Shown piece by piece: positions 8,710-19,225 of a DNA stretch of 64,000 nucleotides. The position numbers were made by a program, and so were the translations under genes. Origin of the DNA: Streptococcus halotolerans (GTDB lineage: Bacteria; Bacillota; Bacilli; Lactobacillales; Streptococcaceae). The notes beneath the pieces are model-generated. The model was not told the origin of the DNA, made no database searches, and worked only from the letters and a program-made list of their open reading frames with translations. Within the stretch, counting starts at the first letter, position 1; each line of letters starts with the position of its first letter. The DNA is taken from assembly GCF_001598035.1 (NCBI RefSeq), contig NZ_CP014835.1:1711001-1775000 (forward strand), given 5' to 3'.

Positions 8710-9978
8710 TTATTGAGAAAGCTTGTCAATTCGCTGTTTATTAGCAGAGAGAGCCCGTTCGTATTTACCTGTTTCATTGGCGTCAAAATAATTTGCCTGC
8801 TTCAACTTATCGGGTAGGTATTGTTGCTTGACCCATTTTTCTGGATAAGCATGTGGGTATTTATAGTCTTGGGCATTGCCTAATTCCTGACTACCAGCGT
8901 AATGACCATCTCGCAAATGTCTTGGGATGGGAAGATTTCCTGAACGTCGTAAGTCTTTTAAAGCAGCATCCATAGCAAGGTATGCTGAATTGGATTTTGG
9001 TGATAAGGCTAGATCGATGACTACATTGGCTATTAAGATTCTGGCCTCGGGGAAACCAATCTTTTGTGCTGCTTCTAAAGCGGTTACGGTGTGGATCTGG
9101 GCTTCAGGATTGGCCAAGCCAATATCCTCATAGGCGATAACGGTTAATCGTCGCGCTAAACTTGGCAAGTCTCCAGCTTCCACAAGGCGCGCGGCATAGT
9201 GGAGGCTAGCATTGACATCAGAGCCACGGATAGACTTTTGCAGGGCTGAGAGGACATCGTAGTGACCATCTCCATCTTTATCCATGGTAATATAGCTGCG
9301 CTGTAAACTGTTTTCAACCGTGTTTAGCGTGATGTGGCGACTACCGTCAGCGTCTTCTTGTGTGGACATAACAGCTAGGTCGAGGGAATTGTAGGCAGAG
9401 CGCAGATCTCCATTGGTTGCTGTAGCGATAAAGTCTAAGGCTGCGCTGTCCAAATGCACATCGAAAGCGAAGCCCCGCTCCTTGTCTGAGATGGCCGTTT
9501 GGATAGCTAGCTTGATGTCATCATTATCCAAAGGCTCCAGCTCAAAAATCTGAACACGGGAGCGGATAGCGGGGGTAACAGAGAAAAAAGGGTTCTCCGT
9601 TGTGGCACCAATCATGATGATATTGCCATTTTCCAAAAGTGGCAGGAGAAAGTCTTGCTTAGTCTTATCAAGGCGATGAATCTCGTCTAGCAGCAGTACC
9701 AGTCCACCAGAAAACTTGGCTTCTTCAGCGATTTCTTGCAGGCGTTTTTTAGTGTCAACCGTAGCATTAAACGTCCGAAAAGCATACTGGGTGGTTCCAG
9801 CGATGGCACTGGCGATGGAGGTTTTCCCAATTCCGGGAGGGCCATAGAGGATCATGGAAGAGAGCATGTTGGCTTCAACCATGCGGCGGATAATTTTTCC
9901 CTCCCCCACCAAATGCTCCTGCCCAATGACTTCTGAGATATTGCGTGGTCGCATGCGCAGGGCTAAATTATCAGGCAT
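8710..9978 (-). CDS. rarA: Replication-associated recombination protein RarA (MgsA)
   Basis: A 422-residue AAA+ ATPase related to clamp loaders that acts at stalled replication forks. It shows Walker [10 protein letters not shown], Walker [11 protein letters not shown], sensor 1 ([10 protein letters not shown]), the arginine-finger region ([14 protein letters not shown]), and the C-terminal tetramerisation domain with [11 protein letters not shown] and HLRDGHY. Length is normal for the family. It overlaps the upstream acetyltransferase gene by 8 bases, so the two are probably co-transcribed. The 6S RNA gene follows on the same strand. Confidence 0.96.
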   Translation of the reverse strand: MPDNLALRMRPRNISEVIGQEHLVGEGKIIRRMVEANMLSSMILYGPPGIGKTSIASAIAGTTQYAFRTFNATVDTKKRLQEIAEEAKFSGGLVLLLDEIHRLDKTKQDFLLPLLENGNIIMIGATTENPFFSVTPAIRSRVQIFELEPLDNDDIKLAIQTAISDKERGFAFDVHLDSAALDFIATATNGDLRSAYNSLDLAVMSTQEDADGSRHITLNTVENSLQRSYITMDKDGDGHYDVLSALQKSIRGSDVNASLHYAARLVEAGDLPSLARRLTVIAYEDIGLANPEAQIHTVTALEAAQKIGFPEARILIANVVIDLALSPKSNSAYLAMDAALKDLRRSGNLPIPRHLRDGHYAGSQELGNAQDYKYPHAYPEKWVKQQYLPDKLKQANYFDANETGKYERALSANKQRIDKLSQ

Positions 9979-10468
9979 TACTATCCTCCTCCAAAGTGTA
10001 AGTGAAAATCAAGTCATCCACATAGTTTCCATTGATGAGGTAGGTTTCTTTGAGGCAAGCTTCTTGGGTAAAGCCTAATTCCTTATAGAATTGCACAGCT
10101 TGATGATTGGTGCTAAGAACATGGATGATAGCCTTACGATAGTTTTCGGCTATCGCTTCTTTAAAGAAGTCGTCAATCAAAGCTTGTCCAACGCCCTCTC
10201 GACGTTCCTCAGGATCAACGGCAATGCCAAAAGTCACTACATGTTTGCCAGATTCAAAAGGATAAAAGGCATGGAAATCCAGAACACCTAGGACAAGACC
10301 ATCCTTGTCTTCAGCGATTAGATATTTAGTATTGTTTTCATATTTTTCAATGACCTTGTTAGGGTCAGAGATGGGTAAGGGAGCAGGCGTTGTTTCTGCT
10401 GTCCAGACCTTATTTTCCAGTGAGACAATGTCCTCAATATCGTCCAAGGTCATGTAACGAATGTTCAT
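9971..10468 (-). CDS. GNAT-family N-acetyltransferase
   Basis: A 165-residue single-domain GNAT protein. The acetyl-CoA loop is seen in VDPEERREGVGQALIDDFF, and the C-terminal part (NHQAVQFYKELGFTQEACLKE) is the usual beta-bulge/helix segment. The substrate cannot be predicted. It starts at MNIRYMTLDDIEDI and its stop overlaps the rarA start. The pairing with rarA and a divergent DUF3013 gene looks like conserved core context. Confidence 0.88.
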   Translation of the reverse strand: MNIRYMTLDDIEDIVSLENKVWTAETTPAPLPISDPNKVIEKYENNTKYLIAEDKDGLVLGVLDFHAFYPFESGKHVVTFGIAVDPEERREGVGQALIDDFFKEAIAENYRKAIIHVLSTNHQAVQFYKELGFTQEACLKETYLINGNYVDDLIFTYTLEEDSNA

Positions 10469-10564
10469 TTTTATACTTTCCTTCGGTTAAATTATGTTAG
10501 AATTATTATACTATAAATAATGAGACGAGAAGTGATTTTAATATCATTCTTGAGTGAGGAAAGC

Positions 10565-11035
10565 ATGGCTAAGTTTGGATTTTTATCGGTTTTAGAAGAA
10601 GCATTAGAAAATCACCTAGATGTAGACTTTGCGATGGACTGGGATAAAAAAAATCATGCGGTAGAAGTTGTGGTTGTTTTAGAAGCGCAAAACAAGTCAG
10701 AGGTTGAAGTCATTGATGATGTGGCGGAAGTTTCTAATGATGACATTGTTTTCGAAGATTTTATCCTCTTTTATAACCCAGCTAAAACCAAGTTTGATCC
10801 AGAAGATTACTTGGTAGCTATCCCTTATGAACCCAAAAAAGGTTTGTCACGTGAGTTTTTAGACTATTTTGCCAAAACGTTGAATGATGTGACTATGGAG
10901 GGAATTAGCGACCTCATGGACTTCTTACAAGACGATAGCATCCCAGAATTTGCTCTCAAGTGGGATGACAACGCCTTTGAAAAAGGTAGGGCAGAGTTGG
11001 TAGAGACGGAATTTTATGGTTATCCGAGGTATTAG
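10565..11035 (+). CDS. DUF3013 family protein
   Basis: A 156-residue, very acidic soluble protein of unknown function. I choose the ATG at 10565 (MAKFGFLSVLEEALENHLD) because GAGGAAAG lies just upstream; a longer frame opens at 10520 without a ribosome site. No catalytic motif, signal peptide or membrane segment is visible. It resembles the streptococcal DUF3013 proteins found beside prmA. The GIY-YIG gene follows after 2 bases. Confidence 0.75.
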   Translation: MAKFGFLSVLEEALENHLDVDFAMDWDKKNHAVEVVVVLEAQNKSEVEVIDDVAEVSNDDIVFEDFILFYNPAKTKFDPEDYLVAIPYEPKKGLSREFLDYFAKTLNDVTMEGISDLMDFLQDDSIPEFALKWDDNAFEKGRAELVETEFYGYPRY

Positions 11036-11037
11036 AG

Positions 11038-11946
11038 ATGGTAGGTCGGAGAAAAAACATCAATATTTTTCTGATGGATGGGGATGTTACAGGACGTATG
11101 AAGTGCACCCTCTCCAATTGGACAGGAGTTTTGTATAAAATTCCGCGGATTCAACTTGCTAGTCTTAAGGAGCGCGATGAGCTTAAGCGAAGTGGGATTT
11201 ATTTTCTGTTTGGTAAGGACGATAATAGTCAGAAGGATATTACCTATATTGGCCAAGCGACCACTCGGAAAAATGGCGAAGGTGTCCTGTTTCGTGTGCA
11301 GGAGCATACCAGAGATTCCCATTCAGATTATTTCAACGATGTGATTATTCTGACGACACAAAATAACTCCTTTGGTCCAACAGAAATTAGCTATTTAGAA
11401 AATTCGTTCACCAATCTTGCGAAAGAGGCAAGACGTTTTGTAGTCAAAAATAGCAATGAACCCAATCCAGGTCATGTAACCGAGGAGAAGCAGGCAGAAT
11501 TAGATGAAATCATCGAATATGCGACTATGATTATCGGTACGTTAGGTTATAAGTTGTTTGTACCGCTTATTCAGCCAGAGTCTATTGCTCAGGTGAAACA
11601 GCAAGATAATGAACAGCTTCTCTATCTTAAACGTAGGATAAAGAAAGCTAAGCAGGAAATTAGAGCAACTTGCAAACGAACTACGGAAGGTTTTGTGGTC
11701 TTAAAAGGGAGCATGGTTGACATGATTGCTGCTCCGTATCTTTCTCAGGCGGTACAGAAGCTAAGGGAAGAACTTGTAAAGAAAGGTATGATTCAAGGTG
11801 GCATCTTGCAGCAAAATCAACTGTTCAATAGCGCTTCAACGGCAGCCACGTTTGTTTTAGGAATGAATACGAACGGACGGACAGACTGGAAAAATCAGAC
11901 AGGTATGACTCTAAAAGAATTAGAAGAACGAGAAATAAATGACTAA
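11038..11946 (+). CDS. GIY-YIG nuclease-family protein with DUF4357 domain
   Basis: A 302-residue protein. Residues about 50-140 fit a GIY-YIG fold: SGIYFLFGKD supplies the first motif, DITYIGQA the second, followed by the RVQEH helix Arg, and E (PTEISYLENSF) as the metal ligand. The C-terminal region (about 210-295) is DUF4357-like (TEGFVVLKGS, FNSASTAATFVLG, NGRTDWKNQ). Proteins of this type are often linked to DNA restriction or repair, but the role is not established. It lies directly behind the DUF3013 gene, and decayed coding DNA follows it. Confidence 0.8.
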   Translation: MVGRRKNINIFLMDGDVTGRMKCTLSNWTGVLYKIPRIQLASLKERDELKRSGIYFLFGKDDNSQKDITYIGQATTRKNGEGVLFRVQEHTRDSHSDYFNDVIILTTQNNSFGPTEISYLENSFTNLAKEARRFVVKNSNEPNPGHVTEEKQAELDEIIEYATMIIGTLGYKLFVPLIQPESIAQVKQQDNEQLLYLKRRIKKAKQEIRATCKRTTEGFVVLKGSMVDMIAAPYLSQAVQKLREELVKKGMIQGGILQQNQLFNSASTAATFVLGMNTNGRTDWKNQTGMTLKELEEREIND

Positions 11947-12286
11947 AGCCTAAAAAGCACGGACTCAGATAGTTTAACTAGGTGAATTTACCATAGAAGA
12001 AGAGATAGTAAGAAACTTTTGGGATCGTTTAGCTGAACTCGGGTATAAAAGCGGGCAAAACTTAATAACGGAAAAGGAATTGGTTTAGTTAGTTTATCTA
12101 ACTGAACCCGCCCTGAACAAAAATGAAATAGAAAGGAAAGTTCAGTTTATTATAAAAAGTTAAACTGAACACGGGACGAATTTTCTAGGAGAAAAGATAA
12201 AACTGCCGAGACGCGAGTGGTGTCGTTAGTTTTCCTATTTTTCTACAAAAATGTTCGCAAGCGAAGCGTCCCTTTGTATCTTAATT
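11947..12286. other. Gene-free stretch with decayed coding DNA and repeated CTGAAC motifs
   Basis: At about 11975-12089 the plus strand reads an uninterrupted frame without a start (GEFTIEEEIVRNFWDRLAEL to ITEKELV) that looks like a gene remnant of unknown type. Three similar motifs, AGCTGAACTCGGG near 12031, AACTGAACCCGCC near 12097 and AACTGAACACGGG near 12163, recur about every 65 bases. A hairpin with 10-base arms, GTTCAGTTTA (12140-12149) and TAAACTGAAC (12161-12170), surrounds the third. Confidence 0.5.
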
Positions 12287-13234
12287 ATGTGGAACGAACT
12301 TACCATTCACGTTTTGCGTGAGGCTGAGGAGGCGGTTTCTAACCTCCTTATTGAAACAGGGAGTCAGGGGGTTGCGATTGCGGACTCTGCTGATTATATT
12401 GGCCAGGAGGATCGCTTTGGTGAGCTTTATCCTGAAGTGGAGCAGTCTGATATGATTGCGATCACGGCTTATTATCCTGATACGATGGACTTATCTGAAG
12501 TGACGGGGAACCTTCAAGCTGGTCTTGCAAGACTGGCTAAATCTGGGATAGTAATGGGGGATTACACCCTTGATTCAAAAGAATTGGCCGAGGAAAACTG
12601 GGCTGACAACTGGAAAAAATACTACGAGCCTGCTCGTATCACTCACGACTTGACCATTGTGCCGTCGTGGACGGACTATGAGGCTGGTGCTGGCGAGAAG
12701 GTCATTAAGCTGGATCCGGGTATGGCTTTTGGCACGGGGACGCACCCGACGACCAAGATGAGCTTGTTTGCTTTGGAGCAGGTGCTCCGTGGTGGGGAGA
12801 CTGTCCTTGATGTCGGAACTGGTTCTGGAGTGCTGTCAATTGCTAGCTCACTCTTGGGTGCCAAGGAGATTTTTGCCTATGATTTGGATGATGTAGCGGT
12901 GCGCGTGGCTCAGGAAAATATCGATATGAATCCTAATATGGAAAACATTCATGTGGCAGCTGGCGATTTGTTGAAAGGTGTTGCCATTGAGGCAGGTGTT
13001 ATTGTGGCTAACATTTTGGCAGATATTCTCATTCATCTAACAGAGGATGCTTATCGCTTGGTCAAGGATGAGGGCTATCTGATCATGTCTGGTATCATTG
13101 CTGACAAGTGGGAGATGGTTCGCGCGAGTGCTGAAAAGGCTGGTTTCTTCCTTGAAACTCATATGATTCAGGGTGAGTGGAACGCTTGTATTTTCAAAAA
13201 AACCGACGATATTTCCGGTGTGATTGGAGGCTAG
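12287..13234 (+). CDS. prmA: Ribosomal protein L11 methyltransferase
   Basis: About 315 residues from the ATG at 12287 ([19 protein letters not shown]), the position that aligns with other streptococcal PrmA proteins; a longer frame opens at 12251. PrmA trimethylates L11 in the cytoplasm using S-adenosylmethionine. The N-terminal substrate-binding region is followed by a class I fold with motif [15 protein letters not shown], the preceding [14 protein letters not shown] signature and the NILADILI motif. The ribosome site is weak. It abuts rsmE, the usual Firmicutes pairing. Confidence 0.95.
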   Translation: MWNELTIHVLREAEEAVSNLLIETGSQGVAIADSADYIGQEDRFGELYPEVEQSDMIAITAYYPDTMDLSEVTGNLQAGLARLAKSGIVMGDYTLDSKELAEENWADNWKKYYEPARITHDLTIVPSWTDYEAGAGEKVIKLDPGMAFGTGTHPTTKMSLFALEQVLRGGETVLDVGTGSGVLSIASSLLGAKEIFAYDLDDVAVRVAQENIDMNPNMENIHVAAGDLLKGVAIEAGVIVANILADILIHLTEDAYRLVKDEGYLIMSGIIADKWEMVRASAEKAGFFLETHMIQGEWNACIFKKTDDISGVIGG

Positions 13235-13981
13235 ATGCAGCAGTATTTTGTAAAAGGAAGGCCTGAAAATCCTATTATGATCACTGATAAAGATACCATT
13301 AAGCATATGTTTAGCGTCATGCGCTTGGTTGAAGGTGATGAAGTTGTTCTCGTTTTTGAAGACGGTGTCAAACACTTGGCTAAGGTTTTGGATGCTTCGG
13401 AACATTCTTTTGAGCTTGTCGAGGAATGGCTTGACGATGTGGAATTACCAGTTCGTGTCACGATAGCTTCAGGTTTTCCCAAGGGAGATAAGCTAGACTT
13501 GATTACGCAAAAAGCGACAGAGTTAGGCGCAAGTGCCATTTGGGCTTTTCCAGCGGATTGGTCAGTGGTCAAGTGGGATGGTAAAAAAATAGCCAAAAGG
13601 GAAGACAAATTAGCTAAAATAGCTCTTGGGGCTGCGGAGCAGTCAAAACGAAATCGAGTGCCAGAAGTACGATTATTTGACGATAAGAAAGACTTTGTGG
13701 AGTGTTTGGACGAGTTTGATAAGATTTTTATCGCCTATGAAGAATCTGCCAAAGCAGGAGAAATGGCTGTCTTGGCGCGTGAATTGAAAGACATGGAAAA
13801 AGGAACTAAAATCCTCTTTGTTTTTGGGCCTGAAGGAGGTATCTCACCTAAAGAAGTCGCAACCTTAGAAGCTGCAGGAGCCCTAACCTGTGGACTTGGT
13901 CCCCGTATCATGCGGACGGAAACTGCGCCATTATATGCCCTGTCAGCTATCAGCTTCGCGACAGAATTGTGGGGACTATAA
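13235..13981 (+). CDS. rsmE: 16S rRNA (uracil-1498-N3)-methyltransferase
   Basis: A 248-residue SPOUT-class methyltransferase that modifies U1498 of 16S rRNA. The N-terminal PUA-like region is followed by the knot region with FVFGPEGGISPKE, LGPRIMRTETAPLYAL and EQSKRNRVPEV, all diagnostic of RsmE. The start codon directly follows the prmA stop, so the pair is one transcript. Confidence 0.95.
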   Translation: MQQYFVKGRPENPIMITDKDTIKHMFSVMRLVEGDEVVLVFEDGVKHLAKVLDASEHSFELVEEWLDDVELPVRVTIASGFPKGDKLDLITQKATELGASAIWAFPADWSVVKWDGKKIAKREDKLAKIALGAAEQSKRNRVPEVRLFDDKKDFVECLDEFDKIFIAYEESAKAGEMAVLARELKDMEKGTKILFVFGPEGGISPKEVATLEAAGALTCGLGPRIMRTETAPLYALSAISFATELWGL

Positions 13982-14139
13982 TTGGATTAAGAAAGCCATT
14001 AGTTTTTTAACTTTCGAAGATCATTAGAGGCCATTGCTACTTGTAGTTGATAACTGATATGTAATCATGAGAATCTGAGACAAAGGCTAACAAAAAATAG
14101 AAAGTGAACGATGTAGAGTTCTGTTCGACAGTAGTCTAA

Positions 14140-14194
14140 TCCCCTCATAGTTTCTAGCGAAGTAAAGAATATTTCACTAGAAACTATGAGGGGA
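14140..14194. repeat. Perfect 18-base inverted repeat with 19-base loop
   Basis: TCCCCTCATAGTTTCTAG (14140-14157) and CTAGAAACTATGAGGGGA (14177-14194) are exact reverse complements. There is no clear T run after it, so it is not a standard terminator. Confidence 0.7.
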
Positions 14195-14257
14195 TTTCGT
14201 ATGTCCAAGGAGTGTAGAAAAAATAGGGTTTGTCTTGGGAGAGGGAACTGCTAGATC

Positions 14258-14295
14258 AGTTGTTCGTGAGAATGGATGTTGCCATCTCACGAACA
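14258..14295. repeat. Second hairpin, near-perfect inverted repeat
   Basis: TTGTTCGTGAGAATGG and CCATCTCACGAACAA pair fully except for one bulged A, with a 6-base loop (ATGTTG). It stands 64 bases after the first hairpin. Confidence 0.6.
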
Positions 14296-14545
14296 AGAGC
14301 TTGATTAGACATTATTGATTTGATGGTATAAATGATAAAGAATCTTTAAAATTCCTGAAGATAAAAGGGTTGTTTCATAATATACCATTGATGGTGACTA
14401 TTAGAACTTTATTTTAGTATAGAAGTAAGGTAGCTTTAGTGAGTTAGCAATATAGCCTTGTTAACTGCTTCATGCATGGGAATTTTCCCACACTTTGAAT
14501 TTTTGTTTCAGAACTGTTATCTAGAATCATCCTTTAGAAATAGTA

Positions 14546-14561
14546 TTGTAAACGCATTCAA
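14546..14561 (+). promoter_or_regulatory. Catabolite-responsive element (cre) of the alpha-glucoside operon
   Basis: TTGTAAACGCATTCAA matches the WTGNAARCGNWWWCAW consensus at every position and lies about 90 bases before the PTS gene. CcpA-dependent repression is inferred. Confidence 0.7.
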
Positions 14562-14637
14562 AATATATTAATATTTAATCAACAAGTAAAAAATAACTAA
14601 TGCTTAGCGCTGAGCAGTAGAAAGGAAATTAGTTTAT

Positions 14638-17609
<2,972 letters not shown>

Positions 17610-17629
17610 TGTTTTTCGTAAATTAGTTT

Positions 17630-17662
17630 AAAAGGGATGCCTATTAGTTGCATCCCCTTTTT
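17630..17662 (+). terminator. Terminator after the GH4 glucosidase gene
   Basis: AAAAGGGATGC pairs with GCATCCCCTTTTT around a 9-base loop, and a T run follows. It separates the sugar operon from its regulator. Confidence 0.85.
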
Positions 17663-17735
17663 AATACTAAGTCAAACACTGATAATTTTGGTATAATGCT
17701 ATTATCAATAATTTCATAAGAAGGTTTGAAAAAAT

Positions 17736-18488
17736 ATGATTGAGCAGTTAATAGCGGAGCACCAAAAAGTACTTGGGGAATTAGACAAAGATATTGTTGC
17801 TTACATGTTAGAGCATAAGGATGTATTGCATACTCTAAGTATAACTGACTTGGCTGAAAAAACCTTTACTTCAAAATCAACTGTCTTACGTTTAGTAAAA
17901 AAGTTTGGCTTTTCTGGTTATTCTGAATTTAAATACTCATTGAGACAAGAGTATAATAAGCAAAGAGTTGACGATTTTAGTGATTCCATTGCATTACAAT
18001 CGGTGGATATTATGAAAACATTGGATTTACTTGAAAAAGTTGATTTCACCGAAATTTTTGAAATTATTCATAATGCGAATATTATTTATGCATACGGGAC
18101 AGGGTCGTCTCAACGAAGAATTTTATCAGAGTTTGCAACACTATTAGTTCCACTCGGTAAAACTATTATTGTTATACCAAATAAGACAGAGCTGGATTTA
18201 ACAATGCCAGTTATTTCAAATAGAGATGCTGTTATAGTAGCGTCGCTAAGTGGATCGGCCAAAAATATTCAATCTAATTTCTTAGCGCTTGAATTAAGGA
18301 AAGTTCCTATTATTAGTATTAGTAGGTTGGGCGATAATTTTATGAATAAACACTCGGATTATGCCATACATTATCAGACCACTCCTTTTCAGTTCACACC
18401 TGATAAAACCACTGATTCGTTAATGCCTCTTAATGTAACAATGGATTATATATACAGGAAAATAATAGATTACAATCTTAAAAGGTGA
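17736..18488 (+). CDS. MurR/RpiR-family transcriptional regulator
   Basis: A 250-residue regulator: N-terminal HTH_6 domain (about 1-77; SITDLAEKTFTSKSTVLRLVKKFGFSGYSEFK) and C-terminal SIS sugar-phosphate-binding domain (about 105-235; YAYGTGSSQRRIL, VIVASLSGSAKNI). It probably senses a phosphorylated sugar and controls the adjacent alpha-glucoside PTS genes. AGAAGG is placed well before the start. A TATAAT at 17692-17697 gives it its own promoter. Confidence 0.9.
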   Translation: MIEQLIAEHQKVLGELDKDIVAYMLEHKDVLHTLSITDLAEKTFTSKSTVLRLVKKFGFSGYSEFKYSLRQEYNKQRVDDFSDSIALQSVDIMKTLDLLEKVDFTEIFEIIHNANIIYAYGTGSSQRRILSEFATLLVPLGKTIIVIPNKTELDLTMPVISNRDAVIVASLSGSAKNIQSNFLALELRKVPIISISRLGDNFMNKHSDYAIHYQTTPFQFTPDKTTDSLMPLNVTMDYIYRKIIDYNLKR

Positions 18489-18493
18489 AAGAT

Positions 18494-18952
18494 ATGTTTA
18501 ATTTAAAAATTAATACAGCACTTTTTTCTAAAAGGATTCTGCTAGGATATTGGATAGTATCCTCTTTAGCAATTGTCATGTATTTATATATAACAGCTAT
18601 TTCTTCTGGAGAAAATTTACAACACTTACTTCATAGTCAGGCAAGTTTTGCTATTGGGTTTTTAATTGCAATGGTGACATTAGGTAATTTTTTAATACTC
18701 ATTAATGAAGAGAAATTTGATTTCTCTGAACACGAGGCTAAAGGGGTATTATATGTCATTCTGATTCAGCAATGCTGCATGCTAAATATTTTAGGTGCCA
18801 TTCTTGTTTTTTTGTATTTTAAATCAAAAAAATATACTTTTGATTTAAGCTTGAAAAAGGTGCGCCCGAGCATTAAAGGATTAATATTTATAGTACTCTT
18901 GATATCTGCTTTTTTATTATTTGTTTTGCTTAGACTACGATTATTGGTATGA
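18494..18952 (+). CDS. Small four-helix membrane protein of unknown function
   Basis: I do not recognise this protein. From the ATG at 18494 (a GTG at 18485 is possible) it has 152 residues and four hydrophobic segments near 13-35, 50-70, 85-108 and 128-148. The short charged loops include NEEKFDFSEHEAKG. It overlaps or touches the RpiR gene and is certainly co-transcribed with it, so it may have a role linked to the alpha-glucoside system, but no motif supports a specific function. A terminator follows at 19037. Confidence 0.65.
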   Translation: MFNLKINTALFSKRILLGYWIVSSLAIVMYLYITAISSGENLQHLLHSQASFAIGFLIAMVTLGNFLILINEEKFDFSEHEAKGVLYVILIQQCCMLNILGAILVFLYFKSKKYTFDLSLKKVRPSIKGLIFIVLLISAFLLFVLLRLRLLV

Positions 18953-19036
18953 GATTGTCATAGTACATAATGTATTCATATATGTTTTTAACGGTTTTAT
19001 TGTTTATTATAGAGCTGTCGATGAAAAATATATCTT

Positions 19037-19065
19037 GAGGGGATCAAATTGGTTCTCTCTTTTTT
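19037..19065 (+). terminator. Terminator after the RpiR/membrane-protein pair
   Basis: GAGGGGATC and GGTTCTCTC form nine pairs, several of them G-U, around AAATT, followed by TTTTTT. Confidence 0.65.
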
Positions 19066-19120
19066 GACTGAGTAGCAACTCAAATTTAAAAAGATTTTTA
19101 ATTTTTTCATGTGAAATCGC

Positions 19121-19148
19121 TTTACAAATTTTAAAAAGGTGTTATAAT
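19121..19148 (+). promoter_or_regulatory. Promoter of the maltose/glucose PTS gene
   Basis: TTTACA (19121-19126) and TATAAT (19143-19148) are 16 bases apart. The predicted start near 19155 places the operator at 19162 immediately downstream. Confidence 0.75.
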
Positions 19149-19161
19149 AATGTTACAAACA

Positions 19162-19177
19162 ACGCAAACGCTTGCGT
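19162..19177. promoter_or_regulatory. MalR-type (LacI-family) operator
   Basis: ACGCAAACGCTTGCGT is a 16-base near-perfect palindrome with a central CG. It resembles streptococcal MalR sites (CGCAAACGTTTGCG) and overlaps the general cre shape. Its position just after the promoter fits repression. No malR gene lies in the window. Confidence 0.7.
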
Positions 19178-19225
19178 AAGTTCAACTTAAAGACATTGTG
19201 TCTAAATATCATGAGGAGAAGTCAC

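Larger units (their letters stand above)
13982..14637. other. 656-base gene-free stretch with two large hairpins
   Basis: No convincing gene is present. It holds a perfect 18-base inverted repeat (14140-14194), a second near-perfect hairpin (14258-14295), a TGGGAATTTTCCCA palindrome (14475-14488) and a cre site (14546-14561) that belongs to the alpha-glucoside operon. A tiny frame (MSKECRKNRVCLGRGNC) begins at 14201 between the hairpins but lacks a ribosome site. Confidence 0.5.

Noticed and set aside
8477..8817. Two overlapping plus-strand frames of 76 and 97 codons
   Set aside because: They cover the 6S RNA gene and the end of rarA on the other strand and show no protein-like pattern.
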